Assembly (NCBI GenBank): GCA_028015205.1
Contig: CM051521.1
Span: 123,388,614-123,452,613, forward strand
DNA: 64,000 nucleotides
Source: Mytilisepta virgata
Lineage: Eukaryota; Mollusca; Bivalvia; Mytilida; Mytilidae
Direction: 5' to 3'
Shown here: in pieces, positions 51,403-63,472 of the stretch
Numbering within the stretch: the first letter of the stretch is position 1
How the letters are laid out: every line of letters starts with the position of its first letter
Notes under the pieces: model-generated
What the model was told of the DNA's origin: nothing
What the model saw: the letters and a program-made list of their open reading frames with translations, nothing else
Databases searched by the model: none
Made by a program: the position numbers and the translations under genes

Positions 51403-53486
51403 CTGTTAATATTATATTTAGTGACGTCAGTCTCATTTTTCAATCAGTTCCTTGTTCACTTTAACTAAACACATGACAGGTGATACGTGCAGAGCAGGGG
51501 ATGCTTAACCTTACTGACTATTTCCATATTTTTAGTTTAACACTAGAATTCTTAGTTATGAGTACATTGTTTGACTTATGTATATTTTTTAGACTTTATT
51601 AATATTTTCATGTATCAGTTTTAATCCTTTAACAAAAATCTGTTGTTTCAAGGATAGAGATTCTCTTGGTATTGCAGTTTTCTACTAAAGTTTCATCGAA
51701 ATGCAACAAGGGTTTAAGAAGGAGTTGCTCCAATAAACATGCAGACAAAGAGACTGACGAAACAAAGAAGGTTGATAAAAATTGAACAGAAATATCGGTG
51801 AATTCAAATCAAAAGCTGGTTTTTACTGGAGAATGTTAAGACCCTAGGATAGATTTTACGCTGTATGCCCTAATATTGTTTCGGAATTTTTAGTGATGCA
51901 ATTGCCTCACTTGGCTCATTGGTAGTTTAGGCCTTGACAACCATACGGTTTTATTAGATTTATAAAAAATATGACGGGGATTAATCTCTGAGACAATATA
52001 GTGTTTTCCAATGTTCGTACTATTACCTACCATTTAAATCTATACCGGTAGGTATTATATCACCCTGCATCTCTCTATCTCTACTTCTACCCTCATTATA
52101 AAGCAGACCTTCGTCCTCAATTTCTTTCTGGAACCACTGATGATGGAGCTGCATTCGTCCTTCATTGTGTAGATATTTAGATAATTTTCCTTCTGAAATA
52201 AAACCGGTTTTACAGTCTTTCAATAGAAATAAAATATTCAAATCGCTAAAGAAAGCGGCAGCAGTTGCGAGCTTCGGAGCCATTTTCAGCCCATGAAATT
52301 TAAAACCTTTTCAAGGTCACATGTAGCCCAAAAATGAATAAACATTATCAAAATATGGGTTTAAATATGTTAAGCCAGTTAACCTGTTAACACATGTTGT
52401 TTACTAGAAACTACTTTTTACGAAGATAAGTTGTCTGTCCTGTTTGGAATCAAACGGGATCCCTGACAAAGACTGAATCTTTTGATTCTTCAATTGAGTT
52501 TACAATGATACAAATGCAAAAAATGTTTGCTCATAACATGCGGTATTTAACTGACTGAGATTTGGCCTATTCCTAGTTGCTCTCTAGGTAAACTTATTGG
52601 TGAAATTTTTTCATTGCTTTATGTACGCCCATTATACCACTGTATATGTCAACAAGTTCTGTTAACACTTAGAAATAGCGAAAATACATGTTATATTTCC
52701 CATTTTGCATGTAAATTAAAAATTTCAAATAGTATTTTTAACGCCTTAATAAAATGTAGATATATTTTGAAATTTCTGATTTATAACTCGTTTTGGCTTC
52801 AATAAATATAATTGTAATATCGCTGTTGTAGTCATTTTAAATAACCAAGAATGATAGATTTAACAGCTCTAATTATGATTTAAATACATTTCCGCAAACG
52901 TTTGTAACTGAATGAAATCTGCATCCAAAAATAAATGTGTATTATGACAGTATAAAATGTCACAACAATAAACAATGAACTAAAAATATATTTAGGCTTT
53001 TTATACCGGTGTTTCCATATATTTTACAACGCTTAAATGGTTTCAAAATCTTTGCATAAAATTCCTTTTGAGATAATATTTCAAAAGTGCAATAGTATTT
53101 ATTCTCGAAATGTCAGAATTCGAAGAAGATAAAACTTGGTGTGCCTGTTCTTGGTCTAAACTTCACAAAGAGTTCGTACCATGGTTCGTACACTGGCCAT
53201 CGCGTAACAAGTCTTGAATGCATTTTTAAAAATACGTACACAATTTCATAAAATAGGATAGGATGAATAGAAATCTTCATTTATATATATATTTTACAGT
53301 GTGACCGAAAATTTTAACAATAAAATCTAAAAATATGGATTAACAATATCTTTATTGTTGTTAAATGAACTCAATATTTAACTTACTTCCAACTTTCCTC
53401 TTTTGCTTTGATGGACGACTGCAGAAAGCCATATCCACAAATAGTAAAAAGTAGACAAATATCGTTATGAAATTAAAAATGTTCAT
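51017..53486 (-). CDS. Putative secreted peptide precursor, weakly PTH/PTHrP-like
   Basis: Proposed exons on the minus strand: 53387-53486, 52031-52192 and, less surely, 51017-51402; together 215 codons plus stop. Exon 1 gives a signal peptide (MNIFNFITIFVYFLLFVDMA, FC) then SRPSKQKRKVG, a basic propeptide-like stretch. The intron then falls just before the presumed mature peptide, which begins GKLSKYLHNEGRMQLHHQWF and QKEIEDEG. LHNxG(K/R) a few residues after a basic site, then WF-x-K-x-I-x-D, resembles the PTH pattern LMHNLGK...WLRKKLQD with a three-residue gap. This is inference from motif spacing, not a demonstrated homology. Regulation is not visible. Confidence 0.4.
52031..52192 (-). 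CDS. Secreted peptide exon 2
   Basis: 162 bp after TTTTATTTCAG, in frame with exon 1 (Lys split 1+2). It encodes KGKLSKYLHNEGRMQLHHQW to GDIIPTGIDLN and ends AAATG|GTAGGT. A rival reading starts at an ATG at 52283 and reads straight into this exon (MAPKLATAAAF...), with no signal peptide. The spliced version is preferred because of the signal peptide and the acceptor. Confidence 0.6.
53387..53486 (-). CDS. Secreted peptide exon 1 (signal peptide)
   Basis: 100 bp from ATG to GGAA|GTAAGT, phase 1. The hydrophobic core ITIFVYFLLFV ends at an AFC-like cleavage site, followed by Arg/Lys-rich sequence. Confidence 0.6.
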
Positions 53487-54507
53487 TTTTAAGCTAAAAA
53501 ACTGTCAGACACCTTGTAACATAAACCAAATCTAGTAACTGTGTATGTTATAGTTGTCTTTTAGTTATAATATATGAGGAGTTGCTAATAAAACAGAGAG
53601 GACTATATCGTACCATATCAGCACCCAATCGTCAACCAGGATCTATTGAACCCATATATGTTCCGATCCTTAAATACCTTTATATTTCTACCGTAGAAAA
53701 TTGCTAATGAAAAGGATCAACACACCTTAATAGCAAATCCGTATCAATCATTTAAAAGTCGTAGAAGGTCAAAAGCTGGAATTTGTATATCCTTTTCAAC
53801 GAAATAAAGTTAAATAAAAATAAAGAAAACTTCATATTTCTCCTCATACAGTTTTTTAAATATTTTCTGAAGAAAATAAAATAATGTCGATAAAGTTACA
53901 GTTGATGTAGACTCTAATTTTAAAATGTTTACTTTAATACATAATTTGAAGGATTTGGACAAAATTCAATCCGGAATAAATTTGGGGACCTTCCTTAATA
54001 CCGTCAAAGGAAAGTACAAAATGAAGCAATAACTGAACAATTAATAAATTTCGAAAAGGAAAAAATGTTAATAGAAGTGAAGTACAGAAATGTTTTACTG
54101 ATAGTAGTCGTGAAATACTGATAAGTACCGATTCTGAATAGAACCAACGAATTCACCAGCTTTTATATTACAGTATTCTGACGTCCCATCAAACAATTGT
54201 AAAACAGGCCTTTTATTTCGACCAAAGAATTCTTGTACTACTTTTTTATGTATTGGTCTTTCTGTTATATTTTCAGTCACACATTATCCTAAAGTTTGAT
54301 TTCGCTTAATTTTTTTCTCGGACGTCATATTTTTCTTGCTTGGAATCGTTTTCGTCGTGAAAAAAGCAGCCAGTCTTTTTCATTGGGGCTTGGTGGGCTC
54401 CAAAAAATAATTGACATTCAAAAAGTCTTGAAAAGAAGGTCCCAAAAAATAATTGACATTCAAAAAAGGTTTGAAAAGAAGCCCCCAAAATGTGACGAAA
54501 AAAGAAA
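53487..54507. other. Region upstream of the peptide gene
   Basis: AT-rich; presumably includes the promoter, but no element can be named. A 61-codon minus-strand frame at 54095-54280 (FFGRNKRPVLQLFDGTSEYC) is not recognised. A short direct repeat AAAAAATAATTGACATTCAA occurs twice at 54403-54470. Confidence 0.35.
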
Positions 54508-55192
54508 CTAGAGGCTCCCACGAGTCTGTGTCGCTCACCTAGACTATGTCCATCTTGACTGGCAACCTGGAACATTACTGTCAAGTTCTAACTGGCTCAC
54601 TGGTTTCAAACAAGAAAACCTTTCAGGGATTTTTCCATTTAGGTCCTATGTTAAACACTGTTCGGCTCTGGCGGCCATCTTGGATGACGGGTGGGGTCAT
54701 CGGATATAATTCTGAAAAAGGACCAACTTAGGACAGTTGCTGCCAAATCTTTTTCCAAATGGCCCAGTGGTTTTAGACAAGATTTTTAAGTAAATTTCCC
54801 ATAGGGTCCTATGTTAAAATATGTTCGGTGGCCATTTTGGATGACTGGTGTGATCATCAGATATAATTCTGAAAAAGGACCACCTAAGGACCATTGCTGC
54901 TAAGTTTTGTTCCGATTGTCCAAGTGGTTTCAGACAAGATCTTTAAGTAAATTTCCCATAGGGTCTTATGTTAAACTATGTTCGGCTCAGATGGCCATCT
55001 GGATGGCGGGCCGGGTCATCGGATATAAGTCTGAAAGAAGACCACAGCAGCATCATTGCTGCCAAGTTTTGTTCCAATTGGCCCAGTGGTTTCATAGAAG
55101 AAGATCTTTAAAGGAAAGTTTATGACGTCGGGCGACGCCGAACGGACGACGGACGCAAAGTGGTGATAAAAGCTCACATGGCCCTTTGGTTC
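54508..55192 (-). repeat. Interspersed element, AGCTCACCTGG family, copy E
   Basis: Low-coordinate end AAACTAGAGGCTCCCACGAG and GTGTCGCTCACCTAGAC; high-coordinate end GGACGACGGACGCAAAGTGG and AAAAGCTCACATGGCCCTTT. Three ~165-bp units with GTTCGG.TC.GG.GGCCATCT and GTCATCGGATATAATTCTGA lie between. Confidence 0.8.
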
Positions 55193-55194
55193 AC

Positions 55195-55450
55195 ATAAGA
55201 TTTACTGACACTAAAATTTAATGAAGTCACTCAAGCATGAAATGTAGGTCATGTGGACTTATATGTTGGTGATCTGTGATGAACTTAGTTGTAAAATATC
55301 ATTGATGTATCAAGCCTAGTTGAGCTGTATAATATCAGAGGTTCTTTAATAATACATCTAAATGCAAAAATATGATCCAAGTCACTGAAGCATAAAATGT
55401 AGGTGGTGGTAACTCAAATGTTGTTAACTTTTGTTGTACTATATAAGATG
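55195..55450. repeat. ATATCATTGAT repeat copies
   Basis: Direct-repeat words CACTCAAGCATGAAATGTAGG and CACTGAAGCATAAAATGTAGG about 160 bp apart, with ATATCATTGATGTATCAAG. Similar words occur at 21.8-22.0, 55.99-56.1 and 61.83-61.9 kb. Confidence 0.45.
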
Positions 55451-55456
55451 AATAAA

Positions 55457-55886
55457 TAGTTTTACATCCCAGCTCCTTTGTTTTTACAGGGGTGATCTGA
55501 GACGGATCACCCCTGCCAGATCACCCCAGCAAGAGTGCTTTGTTAGTTTAAAGTTGACGGGAACAATTTACTCACGATTAAAACTTAGAAAATTTATGCA
55601 GAAACATAAATTACAAATTAAAAATTAACATTAAAATTTAGAAAGAATGTACCGAGAATCGAACCTGGGGACCGTTCGTTTATTAGCCATCCACGTTAAC
55701 CAATAGGCCAGTGAAGCTCACACCGATTAACGTTAATTTTACCTATAAGAATATTAAGTTCGGGGTTCCAGTGGGGAATACAATATATAATATATATATA
55801 AAAGTATATTATAACGTAAAATAGTACTGAAATGTTTACTTTAAGTTTATTATTATTTATCACGGATGAGCTGGGATGTAAAATAT
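55457..55886. mobile_element. Element with TTTTACATCCCAGCTC ends and a tRNA-like segment
   Basis: TTTTACATCCCAGCTC at the left and GAGCTGGGATGTAAAA at the right are perfect inverted repeats. Near the left end GGGGTGATCTGAGACGGATC and ACCCC form a hairpin. Minus-strand 55650-55725 is tRNA-like: TGGCCTATTGGTTAACG (A box) and AGGTTCGATTCTCGG (B box). Confidence 0.65.
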
Positions 55887-55992
55887 AGTTATCCCACTCG
55901 GACTTGGTGTGTCTGTATAAGGTCATCCCTCGGGCCTCCGGCCCTCGGGATGATCTTATACAGACACACCGCGTCCTTGTGGGATAACTATT
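55885..55992. repeat. Perfect-arm hairpin of about 100 bp
   Basis: TAGTTATCCCACTCGGACTT and GTGTGTCTGTATAAGGTCAT pair with ATGATCTTATACAGACACAC and GTGGGATAACTA around CGGGCCTCCGGCCCTCGG. The outer arms also abut the previous element. Confidence 0.7.
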
Positions 55993-56257
55993 ACATAATA
56001 TCATTGATATGGCTCAATATGTTTCTGAGAAAAACTTTACCAAGTCCCTCGTGCACGAAATGTGTGTCATAATGACCCAACTGTTGTTGAAATGCATTAT
56101 ATAATGTAAGAGTATTATAGACGTGAAGTATCAATAACTAACACCATGGGTTCCTAAGATATTAAATTAAAGGCAATCATTCGTGCGTTAAACGTATGTC
56201 AAAATGACAGAAACTTGCTCATCTGTGTTCACTTTTGTAAGAGGATTGTAGTGGTAT

Positions 56258-56445
56258 AAGGGGCCTCGGTGGTCGAGTGGTTTACGTAGTTCGTCTTGAC
56301 TACTACTGATGACTAGCCTGTCAACACTGAGGTGAGTTCGAATCCGTTCTTAATTGACAAGGTAATCCGGCTTCCTCCATCAATAAAAAGAAATAGCCAA
56401 CTATGCTGAAAACGGCGTAAAACCCCAATTAACTAACTATCTAAA
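56258..56445 (+). repeat. tRNA-derived SINE, copy 2 (internally deleted)
   Basis: GGGGCCTCGGTGGTCGAGTG (A box) and GTGAGTTCGAATCCG (B box), then GGCTTCCTCCATCAATAAAA, AATAGCCAACTATGCTGAAA and ACGGCGTAAAACCCCAATTA. Compared with the 63.2 kb copy it lacks most of the segment between the B box and the tail. Confidence 0.8.
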
Positions 56446-56539
56446 TAATTAGATAAATAAATTATATATAAATATACTAAATAAATAAATGATTTGGAAA
56501 ATACGTTGAAGGTATAAAAAGTCATGAGATTTCCGAATA

Positions 56540-56725
56540 CAATTAGGTTCTATCCGGGCACTCTGGTTCAAAACCTTGGTTCCATCCGGGTCTTTTGGTT
56601 CTGAACCTTGGTTCTATCTGGGTTCTTTGGTTCGAAACCATGGTAACTGGTTCAACATCCGGGTTGTTTGGTTATAGGAACCCAACTTCTTGGTTCTATC
56701 CGGGTTCTTTTCTCATATTCCCGTT
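56540..56725 (+). repeat. GGTTC-rich degenerate tandem repeat
   Basis: About seven units of 22-30 bp built on GGTTCTATCCGGGTTCTTTG. Composition is GC-richer than either flank. Confidence 0.65.
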
Positions 56726-57344
56726 GAACTTTGAGAAGATGTCCGCAAGTATCCGAATAAAGAGATAAAGTAGGTCAAAGACGCTTATCTTGTTTTATAT
56801 CATTTATACATTTCAGCATCGCCGGAAAATGGAGCTGTAAGGTAAATACCTTCTCATTTTTATTATTTAATATGGGAAACTGGACAAAAATATAACATCG
56901 TATTTATTTATATCAACCTATATTTATATCAACCAAAATATACAGTATATTTAACATCCGTATTTAGAATCGGAGTCGCTCCGTTTTCATTTATTTTTCA
57001 CTACTCATCCCTCATTTCATAAATATAGGAGTTCATAACGACCCTAAGTTGAAAAGCAACAATCGATTGTTTCGGTTTTTATTATTTTTGTACAATAAGA
57101 AGCTCTTTTTGAAAAAAAATCTGCTCACACATTGAAATTCTCCCAACATGTCAATGATGTCATAGCTATATATAGGCAGCTACAAGCCTGCACGTGAAAG
57201 ATCTAGCGATATTCCGAATATTTTGTTTGCATTCTTGGCTCCCTCGTTGGCAACGCTTGCTACCGAATCTAATAACATTGAGGAAAATGGTGATGTTCGA
57301 ATAGACACGAATGTTCTACTATCGGCTAAATGTGCCCCAACCTC

Positions 57345-60300
57345 CTATGGAAGGGAATTACCGCCATAATGATAACGATATATTCTTGTTGTATTATTAC
57401 TATTCTTATTCCTATTATTGTAATTGTCAGCTGTATTATGATAAATCTTATTTTCTAATTTCATAAACATCTAATTTCTATTTTATATTATTAAATTTCT
57501 AAATTGTTACAGGCCGATTATTAATTTTTTATTGTAACTTTTCTACTTTCATGCATAAATTTTTAAATTTTATTTTCCAAAATTATACTTTTAAACTTTA
57601 CAACCTCAAGCTTGTCAAATCCTGAAATGAAAAAGATCAAATATCCCGTTTCCATAAAAAATACACGAATTAGAATTTAGAACTTAGAACTTAGACGAAT
57701 AGCAATCAGCATATTGGAATTTAGAACTTACGAATTGGAATTTAGACGAATGCGAGTTAGCATAATTGAGTTGGCATAATTTAATGTCACATTATGACGA
57801 TCAGTGGCGCTGTCGTCTGTACAATGAATCTCCCTCATCATGTGACCTTGTTTACGACAACTAGAACGATAGCTGAGGGTCTTAAAGAGGGGGTATGAGA
57901 ACGAACAACGTGAAATAAAAACATTTTCGCTGAAATCGAATCACGAATAATAAGCAACGTTCTAAGGAAAAGAAAACGGACATATACAATTTTTTTTTTT
58001 TAATATTCACTTCTTTATTAAATTGAATATTGATGGAACTGATTAGCCTATATCAGAATTTCCCGTATCTTCAATACCGTAACACGTAAAATAACGAATC
58101 GCGGGCAATAAAAAGAACTGGAAACGCCCAAAGATCGAAAACACGAGAAATGAAATGGGGAAAACGCAGCACGATAAACACGCTGTACGTTACCTCCCTC
58201 ATAACTCTGGGGCCGTCAGATTTACGGCTGTGGTTCACTGTTTACCCAGTAAGTTTTAAAAGAAATATTGGATGGACACTGGTGGATTTAGAGAAGTGGA
58301 AGGGCCCGCCCCTTTTTAGCCGAGACCATATATTATGTATAAAAGTCCCATAAAATTATCCCGGGTCTCCTGTTGTCTTCGGGGCCTGTATACGATATTT
58401 ATTGTGGGTAGGCCTACTCACAATAACTATCGTATTTTACAGGCCCTATGCTTTTTCACTAAAGAATTGTCAGATGCCGTGACCCGGATCCGACACTGAT
58501 CACAGGGCTCGTATCAATATAGTCTTTCGATCACCAATCATTACTGGTTGATACGAGGGAAGGGGGAGGCTTTTCATAAAACTTTTCATATTGAATCCTT
58601 GAAGTCCTCAGTGGGTGATGTGAAGCCCCCGGAATTTCCTGGATTTTCTGAGATAAATTTTAGCATAAAAATAAAAGTTTTATGCCCCCTGACAAAAAAT
58701 TGGGGGTGGGGTGGGTGTATATGCCGCTTTGTTCGTCCGTCTGTCTGTCTGACCCAAAGCAAATCGTTTCCAGATGATTACTCAAGTTTCCTTTAACCAA
58801 TCATTCTGATATTTGAACACAACGTTACTGGCTTATATTAAAATACAGGTCAAGTTCTATTATGGAAGGAGCAAGGATCCCAAAATTTAAACCTCACCCC
58901 TGTTTTCTCATAGCATTTTTATAACAGAAATTGACCTGTGTTTTTTTATAAGTAACATTGTGTTCAAATATCAGAAGGATTGGTCAAAGGAAACTTGAAT
59001 AATCATCTGGAAATGGGACAGACAGACAGACGGACGAACAAAGCGGCATATCCCCCCCCCCCCCCCCCCCCCCCCACACCCATTTTTTTTTGTCAAAATT
59101 TATCTCAGAAAATCCAGGAAATTCCGGGGGCTTCACATCTTGGATATCCAAAACGGCTTCGCCCTGGACCAACTGAGGACTTCAAGGATTCAATATGAAA
59201 AGTTTTATGGAGAGCCCCCCCCCCCTTTCCCCAGTATCAACCAGTAATGATTGGCGATCGAAAGACTATATTGGTACGAGCCCCTGTGATCAGTGTCAGA
59301 TCTAGGTTTTCGAAACGTTGGGACACGGCATCTGACAATTTTTAGTGAAAAAGCGTAGGGCCTGTAAAATACGATAGTTATTGTGAGTAGGCCTGCCCAC
59401 AGTTGGCGTATACAGACCCCGAAGACAACAGGAGACCCGGGATAATTTAATGTGACTTTTATACATAATTTTATATATGGTCTCGGCTTAAAAGGGGCGG
59501 GCCTTTCCTCTTCTCTAAATCCACCAGTGTCCATCCAATATTTCTTTTAAAACTTACCTTGTGTAAACAGTCAACCGCAGCGCACCAGTTATGAGGGAGG
59601 TAACGTACAGCGTGTTTGAACTTTTTTATTTATCGTGCTGCGTTTTCCCCCATTTTATTTCTCGTGTTTTCGGTCTTTGTGCGTTTCCAGTTCTTTTTAT
59701 TGGCCGTGATTCTTTATTTTACGTGTTACGGTATTGAAGATACGGAAAATTTTGATATACGTTAATTTTAGAAATACATATGTAAATTATATCAATATTT
59801 AGTACCATCATTATTCAGTGTAATTAAGAAGTGAATATTATCTAAAACAATGTATATGTCCCCTTTCTTTTCCTCAGAACGTTGCTTATTATTCGTGATT
59901 AGGTTTCAGCGAAGATGTTTTATTTCACGTTGTCCTTTCTCATACCCCCTCTTTAGGACCCTCATATATCGTTCTACGTAAACAAGGTCACGTGATGGGG
60001 GAGATTCATCAGACGACAGCGCCACTGATCGTCATAATGTGACATTAAATTATGCTAACTCGCATTCGTCTAAGTTCTAAGTTCTAAGTTCTAAATTCCA
60101 ATATGCTGATTGCTATTCGTCTAAGTTCTAAGATCTTATTCATGTATTTTTATGGAAACGGGATATTTGATTTTTATCATTTCAGGAGTTTGACAAGCTT
60201 GAAGGTGTAAAGTTTACAGGTACAATTTTGGAAAATAAAATTAAAAAATTTAGGCATGAAAGTAGAAAAGTTACAATAAAAAATTAATAATCGGCCTGTA

Positions 60301-60475
60301 ACAATTTAGAAATTTAATAATATAAAATAGAAATTAGATGTTTATGAAATTAGAAAATAAGATTTATCATAATACAGCTGACAATTACAATAATAGGAAT
60401 AAGAATATGAATAATACAACAAGAATATATCGTTATCATTATGGCGGTAATTCCCTTCCATAAACCTCTGGTTTT
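57345..60475. repeat. ~3.1 kb palindrome with ~1.5 kb arms
   Basis: Left arm about 57345-58863, right arm about 58917-60475, spacer about 50 bp. Matching landmarks: GGGAATTACCGCCATAATGA at 57353 with TCATTATGGCGGTAATTCCC at 60436; CACGCTGTACGTTACCTCCC near 58180 with its complement near 59600; CAGATGATTACTCAAGTTTC near 58771 with GAAACTTGAATAATCATCTG near 58990. The arms differ by substitutions, indels and a C-run at 59050. Frames within it are shadows. The outer flanks do not pair. Confidence 0.85.
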
Positions 60476-61990
60476 GAAAAGCTATCACTTTTCACAATTT
60501 TACTTTATTCATTTTTTTTAAAACTTGAAAAAAACGACATTCAAAAGGTCAACCATTCTAATTAGTTAATAAATACAGCTGTGATTTAAAGAATCGGCAT
60601 TTCAAAGATATGGGTCAACTCAGTGTGGATCAATTACGTCCGCGTCAATGAATTGAGACAAAACTGTGTGTATGTACGTTTATATTTCTATTTATAGATC
60701 GTATCCCACAAGAAACTGCAGTAAGAAGTGTAAAAAATGGATTATTTTTAATTACAAAATATTTTTTAATATGAATGCAGTTCAAGCAGTATTCATTGAC
60801 AAAAATCCCTTTTTTCGAGTACTTTTTTGTTGATCTTAACTAAATGAATTTCTGGGCTAAAGATAGCTAGACGGATCGAGGCACGGGACTGTGGAAAACT
60901 TAACAAATTAAAAGTTTCGTTGGAATTGTTTTTATTCTTATTTTCGTCTATTTTAGAAATCCAGGAAAAAATATTCTATTTCAACCGAATCTTAACAAAT
61001 TTAATTTGAATTCAATTTTCACTTTAATTTCCCTTTTTTAAATGTAGTTTGGTTGGCAGGATTCCAAATTCATACTTCTTTATCTTATGCCGCTGAATAC
61101 ATTTCTATTTAATGTTGAAAACTTCTCGGAAAACTTACATCCACGTTAAATCTATAATACATAACTTTATACCGGACAAACACTGTTTAGGTGTGACGAG
61201 ACATTTACTGGCATTTACCATAAAAAAAGAGACAGTGTAATTCTATCTCCTGAAAATTTATGTTTAAAATTAAATATTTCAATTAGCCTACGTTTATGGC
61301 ATCTCCAATGTCGTCGTCCGTCGTAGACACACCCGTCGGTGAAACTGGTGGTGGGAGTTTTATTGTTGAAATATTGTTTTTCAAATTTTATGTATAAAAA
61401 TTCCGAATTGTATGATATACATGTACTGTAAAAAAAATCCTTGAAATGCAATTTAAACTAAGAATGGCCGACCTACGCATTATTATATGATAAGAATGGA
61501 GAAATAAATACAGTCAGGGACACTACGTCGTCTCTTTCTTTTTTAAAGATAGTGCTTGTTTATATTGTCACGGTGAACCTTTGAATATGCGTCTGTAGCA
61601 ATACATTTTAAACATTGACTTGAATCACATGGTGTTTTTTCTTAAGTAACTTACGCTACACATTGTAATATTATTTATAAATTACAGTTCAGAATAGCAA
61701 CTAGTTAACATCTTTCATGGAAAAAATTTATTAAATGATTTTTTTTTATAGAAAAATACAATAAATTACGTCGTATATTTATATAAACGGTCAAACTTGT
61801 AAATAAATAAATAAATAATAGTGGTATGATATCATTGATATATCTCTATGGGTTTCTGAGAAACGGACCTATACGCAAAAACTTAACCAAGTCGGAAGGA
61901 CAAAGGTAAATCTTAGAATTTGGAAGTTAAAAGTTTATCTTTCTTCACAAAATTCTCAAGTAACAGTTTTAATTTCAAAGGAAACTAAAT
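60476..61990. other. Spacer
   Basis: No gene recognised. At 61830-61915 lies a copy of the ATATCATTGATATATC/TTTCTGAGAAACGGAC repeat. Confidence 0.4.
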
Positions 61991-61997
61991 TTTAACG

Positions 61998-63090
61998 AAA
62001 CTAGAGGCTCAAAAGAGCCTGTATCGCTGACTGCCTAAATTTAACTTGTCCACCTTAATCATGACTAAAAATCTAAGTGTAACAGCCAATTTGGCGGTTT
62101 TTTCCATAGGGTCCTATGTTCGGCTGTGGCATTTAGCTCGGTTGACAGTCCAGGTCACCAGACATAATTCTGAAAGAGGACCATCTAAGGAACATTTCTG
62201 CCATGTCTGGTTCCAATTGGCGCATTGGGTTTCAGACAAAAAGATTATGAAATGAATTTCCCGTAGGGTCCTATGATAAATTAATTTCGGTGTGGCATAT
62301 CCGTTGAAAGTCGAGGATGCCGGACATAAATTTGGAAGATGGCCACCAAAGGACCATTCCATCAAAGTTTGGACCAACTGTTTCAGACAAGAAGGTCTTT
62401 AAAGGAAAATTTAAGCCGGACGCCATCTTTAAAAGGCAAAAATTCCTATAAGAGGTCTATTAATGATTTTGGTCATGTTGACTTATTTGTAGATCTTACT
62501 TTGTTGAATATTTTTGCTGTTTACATTTCGTCTTTATCTATAATAATATTCAAGATAATAACCTAAAAGTGCAAAATTTCCTTAAAATTATCAATTCAGG
62601 GGAATAAACCCAACAAAGGGTTGACCGATTCGTCTGAAATGGCAGGTAGATATGGACCTGATGAACATTTTACCCCTTCCCTTCACAGTTTTGCTCTAAA
62701 TGCTATATTTTTTTTAGATACAAGACAAAAACTGCAGTTTACCTCTATGTTCTATTTTTAGCAATGTCGGCCATGTTGGTTGGCAGGCAGGGTAATCGAT
62801 AACCAGAATAATCCAGTCGTTTTATTCGCTCACTTCGATCACTCCATTACCGAAGGAGAGAATCGGATATGGAAACGGCTTGAATTATTCGAGTTAGATA
62901 ATCGGACACAGTTTTTAACCTAATGCCCTATAAATGATGCTTGTATCCAAGTTTGGTTCCATTTGGCCGAGTAGTTTCAGAGGAGAGAATTTTTGTAAAA
63001 AGTTAATGGACGATGACGGCGACGGACGACGACGGGTGACGTACGAAGACGGACGCTAAGTGATGAGAATACCTCACTTGACCCTTTTAC
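61998..63090 (-). repeat. Interspersed element, AGCTCACCTGG family, copy F
   Basis: Low-coordinate end AAACTAGAGGCTCAAAAGAG then CCTGTATCGCTGACTGCC; high-coordinate end GACGGACGCTAAGTGATGAG then CCTCACTTGACCC. It has two ~165-bp units near the low end. A different middle section (GGGTTGACCGATTCGTCTGA, AATGTCGGCCATGTTGGTTG) corresponds to 36.58-36.77 kb of copy C. Confidence 0.75.
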
Positions 63091-63193
63091 AACACATTAG
63101 TATTACGCACTGAAACAATATATAATTTTTCCAGCTATCTTTTAGTTAAAAACGCATATTCTGAGAACAGTACCTCTTCATTCTGTTGTTTTT

Positions 63194-63472
63194 GGGGGCC
63201 TCGGTATCCGAGTGGTCTGTAGGTAGTTCGTCATGACTACTAATGATCACCAGCCTGTCAATCCTGAAGTTGTGAGTTCGAATCTCACCTGTTGCGAGGT
63301 GTGTTCGACTCCGATCTTAATTGACAAGGATTGGCAATTTTCCTACCGAAGGTCGGTGGTTCTCTCCGGGTACTCCGGCTTCCTCCACCAATAAAAACTG
63401 GCCGCCGTGAAATAGCCTAATGTGCTGAAAACGGTGTAACACCCCAACTAAACAAACAAACAATCATTCTGT
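63194..63472 (+). repeat. tRNA-derived SINE, copy 3 (full length)
   Basis: GGGGCCTCGGTATCCGAGTG (A box), TGTGAGTTCGAATCTCACC (B box), ATCTTAATTGACAAGGATTG body, then GGCTTCCTCCACCAATAAAA, CTGGCCGCCGTGAAATAGCC and a tail of AACAAACAAACAATC. It is the best copy of this family in the window and pairs with the minus-strand copy at 7.2 kb. Confidence 0.85.

Noticed and set aside
52023..52283. Single-exon reading of the peptide gene from the 52283 ATG
   Set aside because: Kept only as an alternative: it lacks a signal peptide, and an acceptor in the middle joins in frame to a signal-peptide exon at 53.4 kb.
54095..54280. 61-codon minus frame
   Set aside because: The composition is plausible, but no splice sites, repeats of it or family signature support a gene.
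56258..56345. Functional tRNA gene
   Set aside because: A and B boxes are present, but the sequence continues into a SINE body shared with two other loci, and no paired acceptor stem could be found.
59205..59534. 109-codon minus frame in the palindrome
   Set aside because: It mirrors a frame in the other arm (58150-58353), shows no family signature, and the arms differ by indels that break it.
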